DNA of 64,000 nt from a bacterium (lineage in GTDB: Bacteria > Desulfobacterota > Desulfobulbia > Desulfobulbales > Desulfobulbaceae). Below the pieces are notes generated by a model that saw only the letters and a program-made list of their open reading frames with translations, ran no database searches and was not told where the DNA came from. Below are positions 1 to 7,987 of the stretch, piece by piece; position 1 is the first letter of the stretch; each line of letters opens with the position of its first letter. The stretch lies in NCBI GenBank assembly GCA_030538155.1, contig JAUNUN010000004.1, forward strand, positions 1 through 64,000. Reading direction: 5' to 3'. A program made the translations under genes and the position numbers.

Positions 1-83
1 GTGCCAATGGCTATATCAGCCCCATGGTATTTGAGGCTCTCAAAAGTGCTTAACTTTGTGTCCACTCACAACGGGCAAGATCA
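1..83 (+). mobile_element. 3' end of an IS3-family insertion sequence (partial)
   Basis: The window opens inside an insertion sequence. Frame 3 gives the last residues of a transposase (..NGYISPMVFE..) followed by TAA, and about 30 bases later the sequence runs TGTCCACT..GGGCAAGATCA, which resembles the right terminal repeat of IS3-group elements ending in CA-3'. The element's left end lies outside the window, so target duplication and terminal-repeat symmetry cannot be checked. The right boundary at 83 is inferred from the CA terminus. It sits downstream of the alpha-2-macroglobulin gene and does not interrupt it. Confidence 0.6.
3..53 (+). CDS. IS3-family transposase OrfB, C-terminal fragment
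   Basis: Only the last 16 codons are present (reading ANGYISPMVFEALKSA then TAA); the gene continues to the left of the window. An NGYxSPxxFE-like end, just before a terminal repeat, is typical of the DDE integrase-type OrfB of IS3-family elements. Whether the transposase is intact cannot be judged. Confidence 0.55.
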   Translation, partial: ANGYISPMVFEALKSA

Positions 84-140
84 GTTTTTAAGCGTGCTCT
101 AAGTAGTGCACTTGCAAGTTGAATTCACCCATTGCAACAA

Positions 141-178
141 AAAGGGCGGGATAGGTTAATCAACGCATCCTGCCCTTT
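141..178 (-). terminator. Rho-independent terminator of the alpha-2-macroglobulin gene
   Basis: AAAGGGCGGGAT at 141-152 pairs with ATCCTGCCCTTT at 167-178 over 12 bp with a single G-U wobble and a 14-base loop. Read on the minus strand the stem runs into five T residues. It lies about 27 bases beyond the stop codon of the minus-strand gene. Confidence 0.75.
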
Positions 179-204
179 GTGCTTGCCGCTTTTCAAAACA
201 ATTC

Positions 205-3200
205 TTACCGCATACCACCCTCACTAACGGTGATGCTGCCGCCGTCGGTGAAGATGCCGTTGATGGCCGGGCGGTACATATCTTCGGCATAGAGGGAGGG
301 CCAGGCGTAGCGGCCCGGTGTCACCACCCGCACCCGGTAGAACAGGTTTTGGGATTTGCGCAGGTTCAGGGCCGCCACATAACGGTCTTCCCTGAATTCC
401 TGGTGAAGGATCTTGCGGTCGTCCATGATCTCCGCCACGTTCATGTCACCAATCATCAGTTGCTCTATACCCTCGCCCTGCACCAGGTTGAGGTTTTCTA
501 TTTCCAGCCCGGCCGGGATATGATCCACCACCAGGGCATTGGCAATGGGTGTTGAGCTGTCTACCCGCACATGAACGATCAGTGAGCTGCCGCTCTGGAG
601 TTGACCGCTGCTGACGGGCTTGCCATCGGCACTGTACAGGCTGCGCGAAAGAGCGATGGAACTGCCTTGACCGCTCGGCATCACCGTCGGACGGCCGCTG
701 AAGATCAGTTCGGCATAGAGAGGCCGATCTGCCTTATTGTGCAGACGCAGGCCTGCTGCCAGTTCTTCTGCGGTAAGCGGCAGGATCATGCTCTCCCGTG
801 CCTCCAGCTCCCGGCTGTCGCCGGACTTTTGCACCATGGCTTGCCATGGTGCTTTTTCAGCAGTTTTACCGCTAAAGACATTGCCGCCTGCCAGGAAGAC
901 AGCCATTTTCTCCTGGGTGCTGAGCCAGGCATTCTCTTTCAGCTCACCGGCCGCCACCACAAGCAGGGACTCCATCCCCGCAAGCTCAATACCGTGGCGT
1001 TTGAGAAGCGCATAGCCAAGGGCGTTGTCGCGCAGGTCACTGCCGTAATCCCCCCACCAGTAGCCCTGCAGACGCGGCTTCTGTAAACCTTCGCGGATGG
1101 CTGCCGTGCCCTTGTCGGCATCGCCCATCAGGTGCAGAGACAGGCCGAGTTGCACCAAAGACAGGCCCGAGGCGGCCGAACCACGCAGTTCATAGAGCTG
1201 GCGCAGGGTCGAAAGCGGGGCTCTGGCTTCGCGGGCCAGCACATAGCCGCCATAGGCCAGAACATTGAAACGGCCTGAACCGGCATAAAGCCAATCGCGC
1301 CAGTGGTCGTTCGGGTCGATCTGTACCGCTTCACCACTTATGCCGCTGATGCCTTCCTGCAGTTCCTTAAGCAGGAAATCCATGGCTTTTTTCTGCATGG
1401 CGGCAGGCATTTCAAAGCCCTGATCACGCGCATCCTGCATGAAGTTGGCCACATAGGCGCTCAACCAGTACTCGCTGTTCTGCGCAGTGCCCCACAGGCT
1501 GAAGCCGCCGTTGGCAGCCTGCTGCGCACTCAGGCGGCTAATGGCCTTGGCCACCATTTCATTGCGCTGGGCCAGGGTAAAGGGTTTGAGCCCCAACGAG
1601 CGGGCCTTGTCTTCATCTATAAAGAGATGCGGATAGGCGCTGCTGACGGTTTGCTCCGCACAGCCGTAAGGATAGGTGAGCAGGCCCTGCACCGCGCTGC
1701 GCACATCTAGGGGCGGCGTATCCGACAGGCTCAGATGCGCCTGCACCGAAGCCGGTATCAAGCCGCCCAGGGCGGCCTCGCGGATGGTGAAGGCCGCGCC
1801 GGAACGTACTTCATAAAATCTGCGTTGCTGCTGTTCGGGTGTGAGCGGCTGCACCTGCAGGCCAAAGCTGCGCTCCAGTTTGATCGGGCCGGCACCGCTT
1901 GTGCCCTCCACCTGCACCCGCAAATCGGCCAGACCAAGGAACTGTTTATCCGCCTGGATGTTGAATTTGAGGATGGATTTTTGTTGATCCGCCAAGGTCA
2001 GACGCCGCTCCGGATTGTGAACGAGCACCCCCGAGGTGGAGGGCAAGCGTACCGTGAGCACGGCGCGGCCGCCGGAGAGGTTGTGCAGATCAAGGGCCAG
2101 GGCCGCCTCATCGCCCACGCTGATAAAGCGCGGGGTGGAGAGTTCGGCCACCAGAGGAGCCGCGACCACCACTTCGCTTTCGGCTGAGCCATAGCTGTCT
2201 GCAGTGGCGGCCACGGCCATCAATCGCAAAGTGCCGTTAAAATCCGGCACCGGCAGGTTGACGGTGGCCTCTCCGTTGGCATCCAATTGTACCGGCCCGG
2301 AAAAGATATCCACCAGACGCACCTTTTTGGGCAGGCCCTTGGTGGTTTTGGGGGCCGCATCACCGCCGTAGCGCAGCTTGCCCTTCTTGCCCGCCATTTT
2401 TTCAATCAGGCGGCCGTAGATGTCGTGCAAGTCCGCACCGTAGCGCAACTGCCCGAAAAAGAAGGCAAATGGGTTTGGCGTGGCAAAATTGGTGATATTC
2501 AAGATACCCGCATCCACGGCCGAAAGGGTGAGCATGGCCTCTTGTCCTTTGGCCGCGGGCACCTTGACCCGCACCTGCATATCCTGTTCGGGCCGCATCG
2601 TGGCAGGCGCATCGAGTGTAAGCTGCAGGGCGCGGCTCTCGCGTTCAAGCGGCAGGGGCACGATGCCGAGCGCCCGCGCGGGCGTAACCCGGTCGCCCTC
2701 GCTGCCGGGCCGCAGCACCAGCACGGTTACGTACAGGTCATGACGCTGCCAGCTCGCATCTACCGGAATGCTTATCGAGGTACCGGCCGCAGGCATGAGC
2801 ATGCGCTTGGTCCACAGGGTGCGATCCCCTTCAACCGTAATCAGGGCCTGGCCGCCATGGGGCGGGGTGATGGTGAGAAGGGCCTGGTCGCGCCCCTCTT
2901 GGTAAGCCGGTTTGTCCAGCTTCAGGGCCACCCGATCGGGCCGAATGCCCCGCTCTTCGTCGCCCTTGGCGCTCCAGCCCGCATAGAAGCGGTACTTCAG
3001 GGTCCGGCTGTTTTCCGGATCAGTAATTTCCAGACGATAGCGGCCATACTCCACCGGCAGGGTCAGGCCGCCGCGCTGTCCGACGGCAATGCTGACAGAC
3101 GTGGTTGCCACCAGCTCATCGGTTTCGGTGAAGCCGGAATTCCAGCCGCGCTCATCATCAAAGCGCCAGTAGTAGTTGCGGTTTTCCCGGAAGAGCCGTA

Positions 3201-5367
3201 CCGGCAGGCTGGAAGCGGCCAAGAGTTGACCATCCAGCCCGGCCCGCACCACTTCGAACTGCACCGGCGCATTTTCGCGGGCATAGTCGCCCACAAAAAG
3301 CGGCCGCACACCCACCAGCACCTGGGCCGGCCACACAACCCGATCTAGGCTGCGCACCACGGGGCGGCCCCCACTTTCCAGGAGGCTGATGGTGGCATGC
3401 ACGTTCACCGGCGAATTGCGCCTGGCCGCAGGGGAGAGATCCACCTCCACGACACCCTTGCCCTCGGTATCCAGTTGCAACTCAGGCAATTCCTGGCGGA
3501 CATTGAGGGTATCCTCGTTGACATCGCCAAAGATAAAGCCCGGCAATACCTCCTCAAGCGGGTTGCTGTTGCGCTTGAACTGGACCACACCGATGAGGCG
3601 GTTACCAGCCGCAGGCGCACCGTACAGGTAGGTGCCGCCGGCATGCACAGCCAGTTTTTGCTCGGGATCAAGGTTTTCTTTGACCGCATCCAGCTCAAGC
3701 TTCATACGCTCGGGCAAGAACTCCTCCACGCCGAAACGGAACACCGTGGCAGGCACCCGATCTGCCGGGTCGGCGCGCAGTTCCAGCGACCAGAAGCCGG
3801 TGGGCGCATCCAGCGGCAGTTCAATAGTTTGCTGATAGTAACCGGGAAAGCGACCCGGTTGATCGGACTGACCGGACTGCCATGATGCGGTGAACTGCTT
3901 CTTGCCGTCCGGCCGTTTAAGAATGGCCTGCACCGGCAGCGGGCCGAGGGTCTGGCCATCGGCATCGCGGGCCAGAACAGAGACGTCGAAACGCTCGCCC
4001 GGCCGGTAGAGATCGCGGCCGGACCAGGCAAAGAGCCGCACCGGCTTGCCCGGCTCGCCGCTGATACTGAATTCGGACAGATCAAGGGCCGGTTCCTTAA
4101 GGGCAATCATGGCCACCTGGTTGCCGAGCTGGGCTCGGATAACCTTTGCACCCTGGGGCCGCACCGCAAAATGCGCCCTGCCCTCCTTGTCGCTCTGGCC
4201 GCGCGCCAGTTGCTTGCCCGCAGCATCCAGCCAGCGCACCTCCACCTGGGCCACGCCACGGCCGTTTAAAAGCGAGCTTAAGTATACATCCGCGCTTTTC
4301 GGAAACAGACGCGCATGCAGGCCCAGATCGCTGACATAAAAATAGCTGACCTGGTATTCGTAGCGGAAACGGCCCGGTTCGCTCATCACCGCCACGTATA
4401 CACCAGGCCGGCTCAGCTCTTTAACATCCTCCACCGGCAGGAAGGTAACGCTGCGGCGGTTGGCTTTTTGTTCGGTAGTAAAGCGGCCGCTGTACACGCT
4501 CTCGCTCAGTTCGTGCATGCGGTCAAGCGTCCAGTAGTCGATCGCGCCGCGCAAATCGGTGCGGTCATCGTTATAGCGGCTCTCGCCGTCATCCTCGCGG
4601 ATATCGGAAACCACCTTGCCCGGCGGCGAGCTGATGACGCGGTCGAGAAAGGTGGGCAATTTTTCTTCCCGCACCTTGAGAAACTGCACATCCACCTCGG
4701 GCACGTTGACGGTTACCACGGGCAGACCGCCATTCTGGCCGGCGGGCAGAACCATGCCCCGGCTGGCAAAGTAGTAGGCCGGAGTCACTGCGGCGGTGCG
4801 GATGAGGTAGGTTGCACCATTGGCGAGGGTGCGGCCGAGTTTGTCCGTCAGTTGCGAGGCAATCACCACCACATAGCGGCTTTCCGGGCTGATATGTGGG
4901 AAGTAGAGCAGGCGTGGATTGTCGCCCACCACCCAAGCCCCCTGCACCGGTTCTGCGCCGGGAAAATCACTGGTGCTGATTTTTTCGGCGGTCGCGGGTT
5001 TTGCTGGCCGGCTTTCGACTGCTTCGCCCTCCTCTTCCGTGACCGCACTTTTGACCTCGGCATCTTGCGGCAGGCGCAACACCTTGAGGTAGCGGTCATA
5101 GGAGGCGGTGCTGTCCAGCGGTTCGCTGAAGGTGAGCGCTAGGGCAGGCGAACCATCCAGATCGCGCTCCGCCGCATCCACCAGAGTGAAGGGGCCGGGT
5201 TTTACGGCGTGTGCGGCATTTACGGCCGATGTTGCCGTTGCCGCATTTGCTGCACTTGCCCCAGCCTTGGCTGAGGCAGATTGCGTACCCATGCCGCTCA
5301 AACTGAAGGCGACCAGGGCGCTGATTGCACAAAGCACCAGCGCGGCCAACATACTTTTTTTCAACAT
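205..5367 (-). CDS. Secreted bacterial alpha-2-macroglobulin (YfhM-like protease trap)
   Basis: A protein of about 1720 residues in the bacterial alpha-2-macroglobulin family: periplasmic or envelope protease traps that react covalently with attacking proteases through an internal thioester. The thioester motif CAEQ is present (Cys about residue 1236, within YGCAEQT), preceded by repeated MG-type beta domains and followed by the alpha-helical thioester-domain region and a C-terminal receptor-like domain. The length fits the family. The start is set at 5367 because AAGGAG lies 6 bases upstream of that ATG; an in-frame ATG at 5388 would put the ribosome site inside the gene. The N-terminus is a Sec signal peptide ending ..QSASA without a good lipobox, unlike the E. 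coli lipoprotein. The usual partner pbpC is not adjacent. Confidence 0.93.
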   Translation of the reverse strand: MLKKSMLAALVLCAISALVAFSLSGMGTQSASAKAGASAANAATATSAVNAAHAVKPGPFTLVDAAERDLDGSPALALTFSEPLDSTASYDRYLKVLRLPQDAEVKSAVTEEEGEAVESRPAKPATAEKISTSDFPGAEPVQGAWVVGDNPRLLYFPHISPESRYVVVIASQLTDKLGRTLANGATYLIRTAAVTPAYYFASRGMVLPAGQNGGLPVVTVNVPEVDVQFLKVREEKLPTFLDRVISSPPGKVVSDIREDDGESRYNDDRTDLRGAIDYWTLDRMHELSESVYSGRFTTEQKANRRSVTFLPVEDVKELSRPGVYVAVMSEPGRFRYEYQVSYFYVSDLGLHARLFPKSADVYLSSLLNGRGVAQVEVRWLDAAGKQLARGQSDKEGRAHFAVRPQGAKVIRAQLGNQVAMIALKEPALDLSEFSISGEPGKPVRLFAWSGRDLYRPGERFDVSVLARDADGQTLGPLPVQAILKRPDGKKQFTASWQSGQSDQPGRFPGYYQQTIELPLDAPTGFWSLELRADPADRVPATVFRFGVEEFLPERMKLELDAVKENLDPEQKLAVHAGGTYLYGAPAAGNRLIGVVQFKRNSNPLEEVLPGFIFGDVNEDTLNVRQELPELQLDTEGKGVVEVDLSPAARRNSPVNVHATISLLESGGRPVVRSLDRVVWPAQVLVGVRPLFVGDYARENAPVQFEVVRAGLDGQLLAASSLPVRLFRENRNYYWRFDDERGWNSGFTETDELVATTSVSIAVGQRGGLTLPVEYGRYRLEITDPENSRTLKYRFYAGWSAKGDEERGIRPDRVALKLDKPAYQEGRDQALLTITPPHGGQALITVEGDRTLWTKRMLMPAAGTSISIPVDASWQRHDLYVTVLVLRPGSEGDRVTPARALGIVPLPLERESRALQLTLDAPATMRPEQDMQVRVKVPAAKGQEAMLTLSAVDAGILNITNFATPNPFAFFFGQLRYGADLHDIYGRLIEKMAGKKGKLRYGGDAAPKTTKGLPKKVRLVDIFSGPVQLDANGEATVNLPVPDFNGTLRLMAVAATADSYGSAESEVVVAAPLVAELSTPRFISVGDEAALALDLHNLSGGRAVLTVRLPSTSGVLVHNPERRLTLADQQKSILKFNIQADKQFLGLADLRVQVEGTSGAGPIKLERSFGLQVQPLTPEQQQRRFYEVRSGAAFTIREAALGGLIPASVQAHLSLSDTPPLDVRSAVQGLLTYPYGCAEQTVSSAYPHLFIDEDKARSLGLKPFTLAQRNEMVAKAISRLSAQQAANGGFSLWGTAQNSEYWLSAYVANFMQDARDQGFEMPAAMQKKAMDFLLKELQEGISGISGEAVQIDPNDHWRDWLYAGSGRFNVLAYGGYVLAREARAPLSTLRQLYELRGSAASGLSLVQLGLSLHLMGDADKGTAAIREGLQKPRLQGYWWGDYGSDLRDNALGYALLKRHGIELAGMESLLVVAAGELKENAWLSTQEKMAVFLAGGNVFSGKTAEKAPWQAMVQKSGDSRELEARESMILPLTAEELAAGLRLHNKADRPLYAELIFSGRPTVMPSGQGSSIALSRSLYSADGKPVSSGQLQSGSSLIVHVRVDSSTPIANALVVDHIPAGLEIENLNLVQGEGIEQLMIGDMNVAEIMDDRKILHQEFREDRYVAALNLRKSQNLFYRVRVVTPGRYAWPSLYAEDMYRPAINGIFTDGGSITVSEGGMR

Positions 5368-5476
5368 ACGAAGCTCCTTAGGCAACATATCCCAGCTGCC
5401 CTGCAGGTGAAAACGACTGCACCCGATGGCCGGGCCTTATCCTCAATAACCCTCTATGATTACTGATTGTTTCAGG

Positions 5477-5719
5477 TTAACGAAGGTCTGATGTCTCATC
5501 TTCTACAACACTTCTCGCCTGCCGCCTTGCCAGCAGTTCCTGCACCTTGCGGCCGCAGCGCTTTCCTTTGCAGGGGCCCTGGCCAATGCCGGTCTGCAGG
5601 GCAATTTCCTCAAAACTTCCTGCACCCGCCTCGATGGCCTCGATAATGCGGATCAATTTGATACCCCGGCAGATGCAGCCGGGCCGCAGCTTGGCGCGCA
5701 GGCGCTCTTCGGCATCCAT
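5477..5719 (-). CDS. BFD-like [2Fe-2S] ferredoxin domain protein
   Basis: An 80-residue protein made almost entirely of a BFD-like (bacterioferritin-associated ferredoxin) domain. It has CICRG near residues 16-20 and GQGPCKGKRC near residues 46-55, giving the four cysteines (CxC...CxxxxC) that bind a [2Fe-2S] cluster in this family. It starts one base after the uvrC stop codon with GGAGG overlapping the end of uvrC, so the two are very probably translationally coupled. Stand-alone BFD domains usually accept or donate electrons for a partner; the partner here is unknown. The C-terminal tail (about residues 64-80) is polar and lacks recognisable features. Confidence 0.85.
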   Translation of the reverse strand: MDAEERLRAKLRPGCICRGIKLIRIIEAIEAGAGSFEEIALQTGIGQGPCKGKRCGRKVQELLARRQARSVVEDETSDLR

Positions 5720-5720
5720 A

Positions 5721-7601
5721 CTACACCTCCGGCTGCAGTTGTTCCTTGATGGCCTGCGCCAATTCCCGGCCTATGCCCGGCACTGCCGCCAAATCCTCAA
5801 GTTCTGCCTCCCGGATGCGGCGCACACTGCCGAAGCTCTTCAGTAACTGTTTTTTCCGTTGCGGGCCAATGCCCGGCACCTGGTCGAGCACGGAGTTGAA
5901 CTGAGCCTTGCCGCGCAAACGGCGATGGAAGCTGATGCCGAAACGGTGGGCCTCATCGCGGATGCGCATTAAATAGAGCAAAACCGGGGCATGGCCGGGC
6001 AGAAGGATGGCGTCCTTGCGGCCGGGCCTGAACAGCTTTTCGCCTTCATCCTCTTTCTCCTCGGCAATGGCCACTAGGTCTATCTCCTGCAACAAGTCGA
6101 AACGGGCCAGCACCTCAACCGCCACCTGGAGCTGCCCCTTGCCGCCATCTAAAAGAAGCATATCCGGCAGATTCTGTTCGGTCAGGCCCTTTCCCAGCCT
6201 CCGTTCCAGCACCTCGCGCATCATGGCGTAGTCGTCGGGCGTGTCCTTGCCGCGGATACGGTAGTGGCGGAAGCGGCGCGGCTCCTTTTCGCCATGTACA
6301 AAAGAGACGAGAGAACCCACCGCCTGCTTGCCCTGCAGGTTGGAGATATCCAGGCACTCGATCACCTCGGGCTCGCGGGCCAGCTTCAACTTGTGGCGCA
6401 GGCTCTGGGACAGGTTCTGCCAGGCCGCCTCTTTTTTGGCCTCTTCGGAAAAGAGCTGCTCGGCATTGGCGGCCGCCATCTGCATGAGCTGCATGCGCTT
6501 GCCCCGCTGCGGCCGCAACAGGGCCACCGGACCTTCGCGCAGTTCGGCCAGGCGCTCGGCAATGAGGTCTTCATCTTCAAGGCTACAGGGCAAAAGCAGC
6601 TCGCGCGGCGGCTGCCGCTGCACTGAATAGTACTGTAAGAGCATCTGGGAGAGCAGCGCACCATCTTCACCGATGGGATCTGCCAGAAAAAATTGCTGCG
6701 CGCCGGTGATCATGCCGCCGCGCACAAAGAGAATGGCAATGCCCACCGAGGCGTCCTGTCGGTGCAGGCCAAAGACATCCTGATCCAGGCTGTGCCCGGC
6801 AGCCACCATCTGGCGCTCGGTGGTGCTGTCCAGGGCCTGGAGCTGATCGCGGTACTGGGCCGCCTGCTCAAAGGCGAGCGCTGCCGAGGCCGTCTGCATG
6901 CGTTCTTCCAGGGCCTGGCGCACTCGGTCGGTCTTACCCTCCAAAATAGCCAACACCGCCTCCACCATGCGGCCGTATTCCTCCCGGCTCACCTTGCCGG
7001 CACAGGGCGCAAGGCAGCGGCCCATCTGGTAGTTCAGGCAGGGTCGCTCACGTCGGCGCATGGTGCGGCAGTGGCGCAGCGGGAACTGGGCATAGAGCAG
7101 TTGCAGGGTGGCACGCATAGCACCGGGCGCGGCATAGGGGCCGAAGTAGCGGTTGCCGTCGCGCAGGCGTTTACGGGTGACGCTTACCCTGGGCCAGTCA
7201 TCCTGGGTGCTGACTTTGATGAGGGGGTAATTTTTGTCATCCCGTAGGATGACGTTGTAGCGGGGACGGTGACGCTTGATCAGCGAGGCCTCGAGGATGA
7301 GCGCCTCCTTTTCCGTGGTGGTGAGGATAGTCTCCACTTTGCGCACATGCGAGAGCATGACCGCAGTTTTGGAGTGGGCCGAGCCGCTGTAGTGCGCGTA
7401 CTGGGCCAGGCGTTTGCGCAAATCCCGCGCCTTGCCCACGTAGAGCACCTCGCGACGGCCCAGCATCTGGTAGACGCCGGGCCCATGACTCACGGTGGCG
7501 AGAAAGGCAGAGGAAAGCGGTTTTTCCCGGTTCTTCGTCTCTGTGCCCTGCGCGACCTGCTCGCCGCCGGCCTGCTGTGTTTCGTCCTGCTCTTGCTGCA
7601 T
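5721..7601 (-). CDS. uvrC: UvrC, excinuclease ABC subunit C
   Basis: Nucleotide-excision repair nuclease that makes both incisions around a bulky lesion after UvrAB loading. It has the N-terminal GIY-YIG nuclease (GVYQML..LYVGKA, residues 42-58), the cysteine-rich segment, a UVR motif, the RNase H-like endonuclease domain, and C-terminal tandem HhH (VPGIGPQRKKQLL..VPGIGRELAQAI). Four cysteines at about 178, 188, 196 and 200 match the spacing of those reported to hold a [4Fe-4S] cluster in E. coli UvrC. The first 30 residues are a low-complexity extension beyond the usual start and no clear Shine-Dalgarno sequence precedes the ATG, so the true start may be a little downstream. uvrB lies 11 kb away. 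Confidence 0.96.
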   Translation of the reverse strand: MQQEQDETQQAGGEQVAQGTETKNREKPLSSAFLATVSHGPGVYQMLGRREVLYVGKARDLRKRLAQYAHYSGSAHSKTAVMLSHVRKVETILTTTEKEALILEASLIKRHRPRYNVILRDDKNYPLIKVSTQDDWPRVSVTRKRLRDGNRYFGPYAAPGAMRATLQLLYAQFPLRHCRTMRRRERPCLNYQMGRCLAPCAGKVSREEYGRMVEAVLAILEGKTDRVRQALEERMQTASAALAFEQAAQYRDQLQALDSTTERQMVAAGHSLDQDVFGLHRQDASVGIAILFVRGGMITGAQQFFLADPIGEDGALLSQMLLQYYSVQRQPPRELLLPCSLEDEDLIAERLAELREGPVALLRPQRGKRMQLMQMAAANAEQLFSEEAKKEAAWQNLSQSLRHKLKLAREPEVIECLDISNLQGKQAVGSLVSFVHGEKEPRRFRHYRIRGKDTPDDYAMMREVLERRLGKGLTEQNLPDMLLLDGGKGQLQVAVEVLARFDLLQEIDLVAIAEEKEDEGEKLFRPGRKDAILLPGHAPVLLYLMRIRDEAHRFGISFHRRLRGKAQFNSVLDQVPGIGPQRKKQLLKSFGSVRRIREAELEDLAAVPGIGRELAQAIKEQLQPEV

Positions 7602-7622
7602 CAGAAACGCATTAGAGCTGCA

Positions 7623-7970
7623 TCATGGCTTGATATAGGCGTAGCCGTCCTGCTGCAAGACAATGAGCTCAACCACGCCGGCCGGTATGATCACACAGCC
7701 GGGTACAAGTTCTGCGGCATTTACCCCGAACTTACTTAAGGCATTGCGGCAGGCCTTGAAGACCACCCGCTGCTCCTGCAGGCTGCGGATAGCATCGGCA
7801 TGGTTGTTGCCCTCCTGCCGCAGCATCTGCACGGCCGGGCCGTTAAAGAGCATGACCACATCAGAGTGATCGTCAGGAATGGCCTTGAGCAGGTTGGCGG
7901 CATTGTTGAGGCTGAGGCCGAAAATCTGGCCGTCATTGGCGTCCACATGAAAGACTGCGCGGTAAACCAT
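7623..7970 (-). CDS. DsrE-family sulfur-relay-like protein
   Basis: A 115-residue protein with the DsrE/DsrF-like fold signature: a central VVMLFNGPAVQML strand-loop, an RVVFKACRNAL segment with Cys74, and a VPGCVIIPAGVVELI end with Cys92. The family includes DsrEFH/TusBCD sulfur carriers but also many stand-alone members without known substrate. Cys74 is at the position where an active cysteine often sits in this group. It follows the double-ATPase gene after 17 bases and has a GGAGT ribosome site. Its role is unassigned; sulfur transfer is only a family-based guess. Confidence 0.8.
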   Translation of the reverse strand: MVYRAVFHVDANDGQIFGLSLNNAANLLKAIPDDHSDVVMLFNGPAVQMLRQEGNNHADAIRSLQEQRVVFKACRNALSKFGVNAAELVPGCVIIPAGVVELIVLQQDGYAYIKP

Positions 7971-7987
7971 GGTGTACTCCGTAGGGT

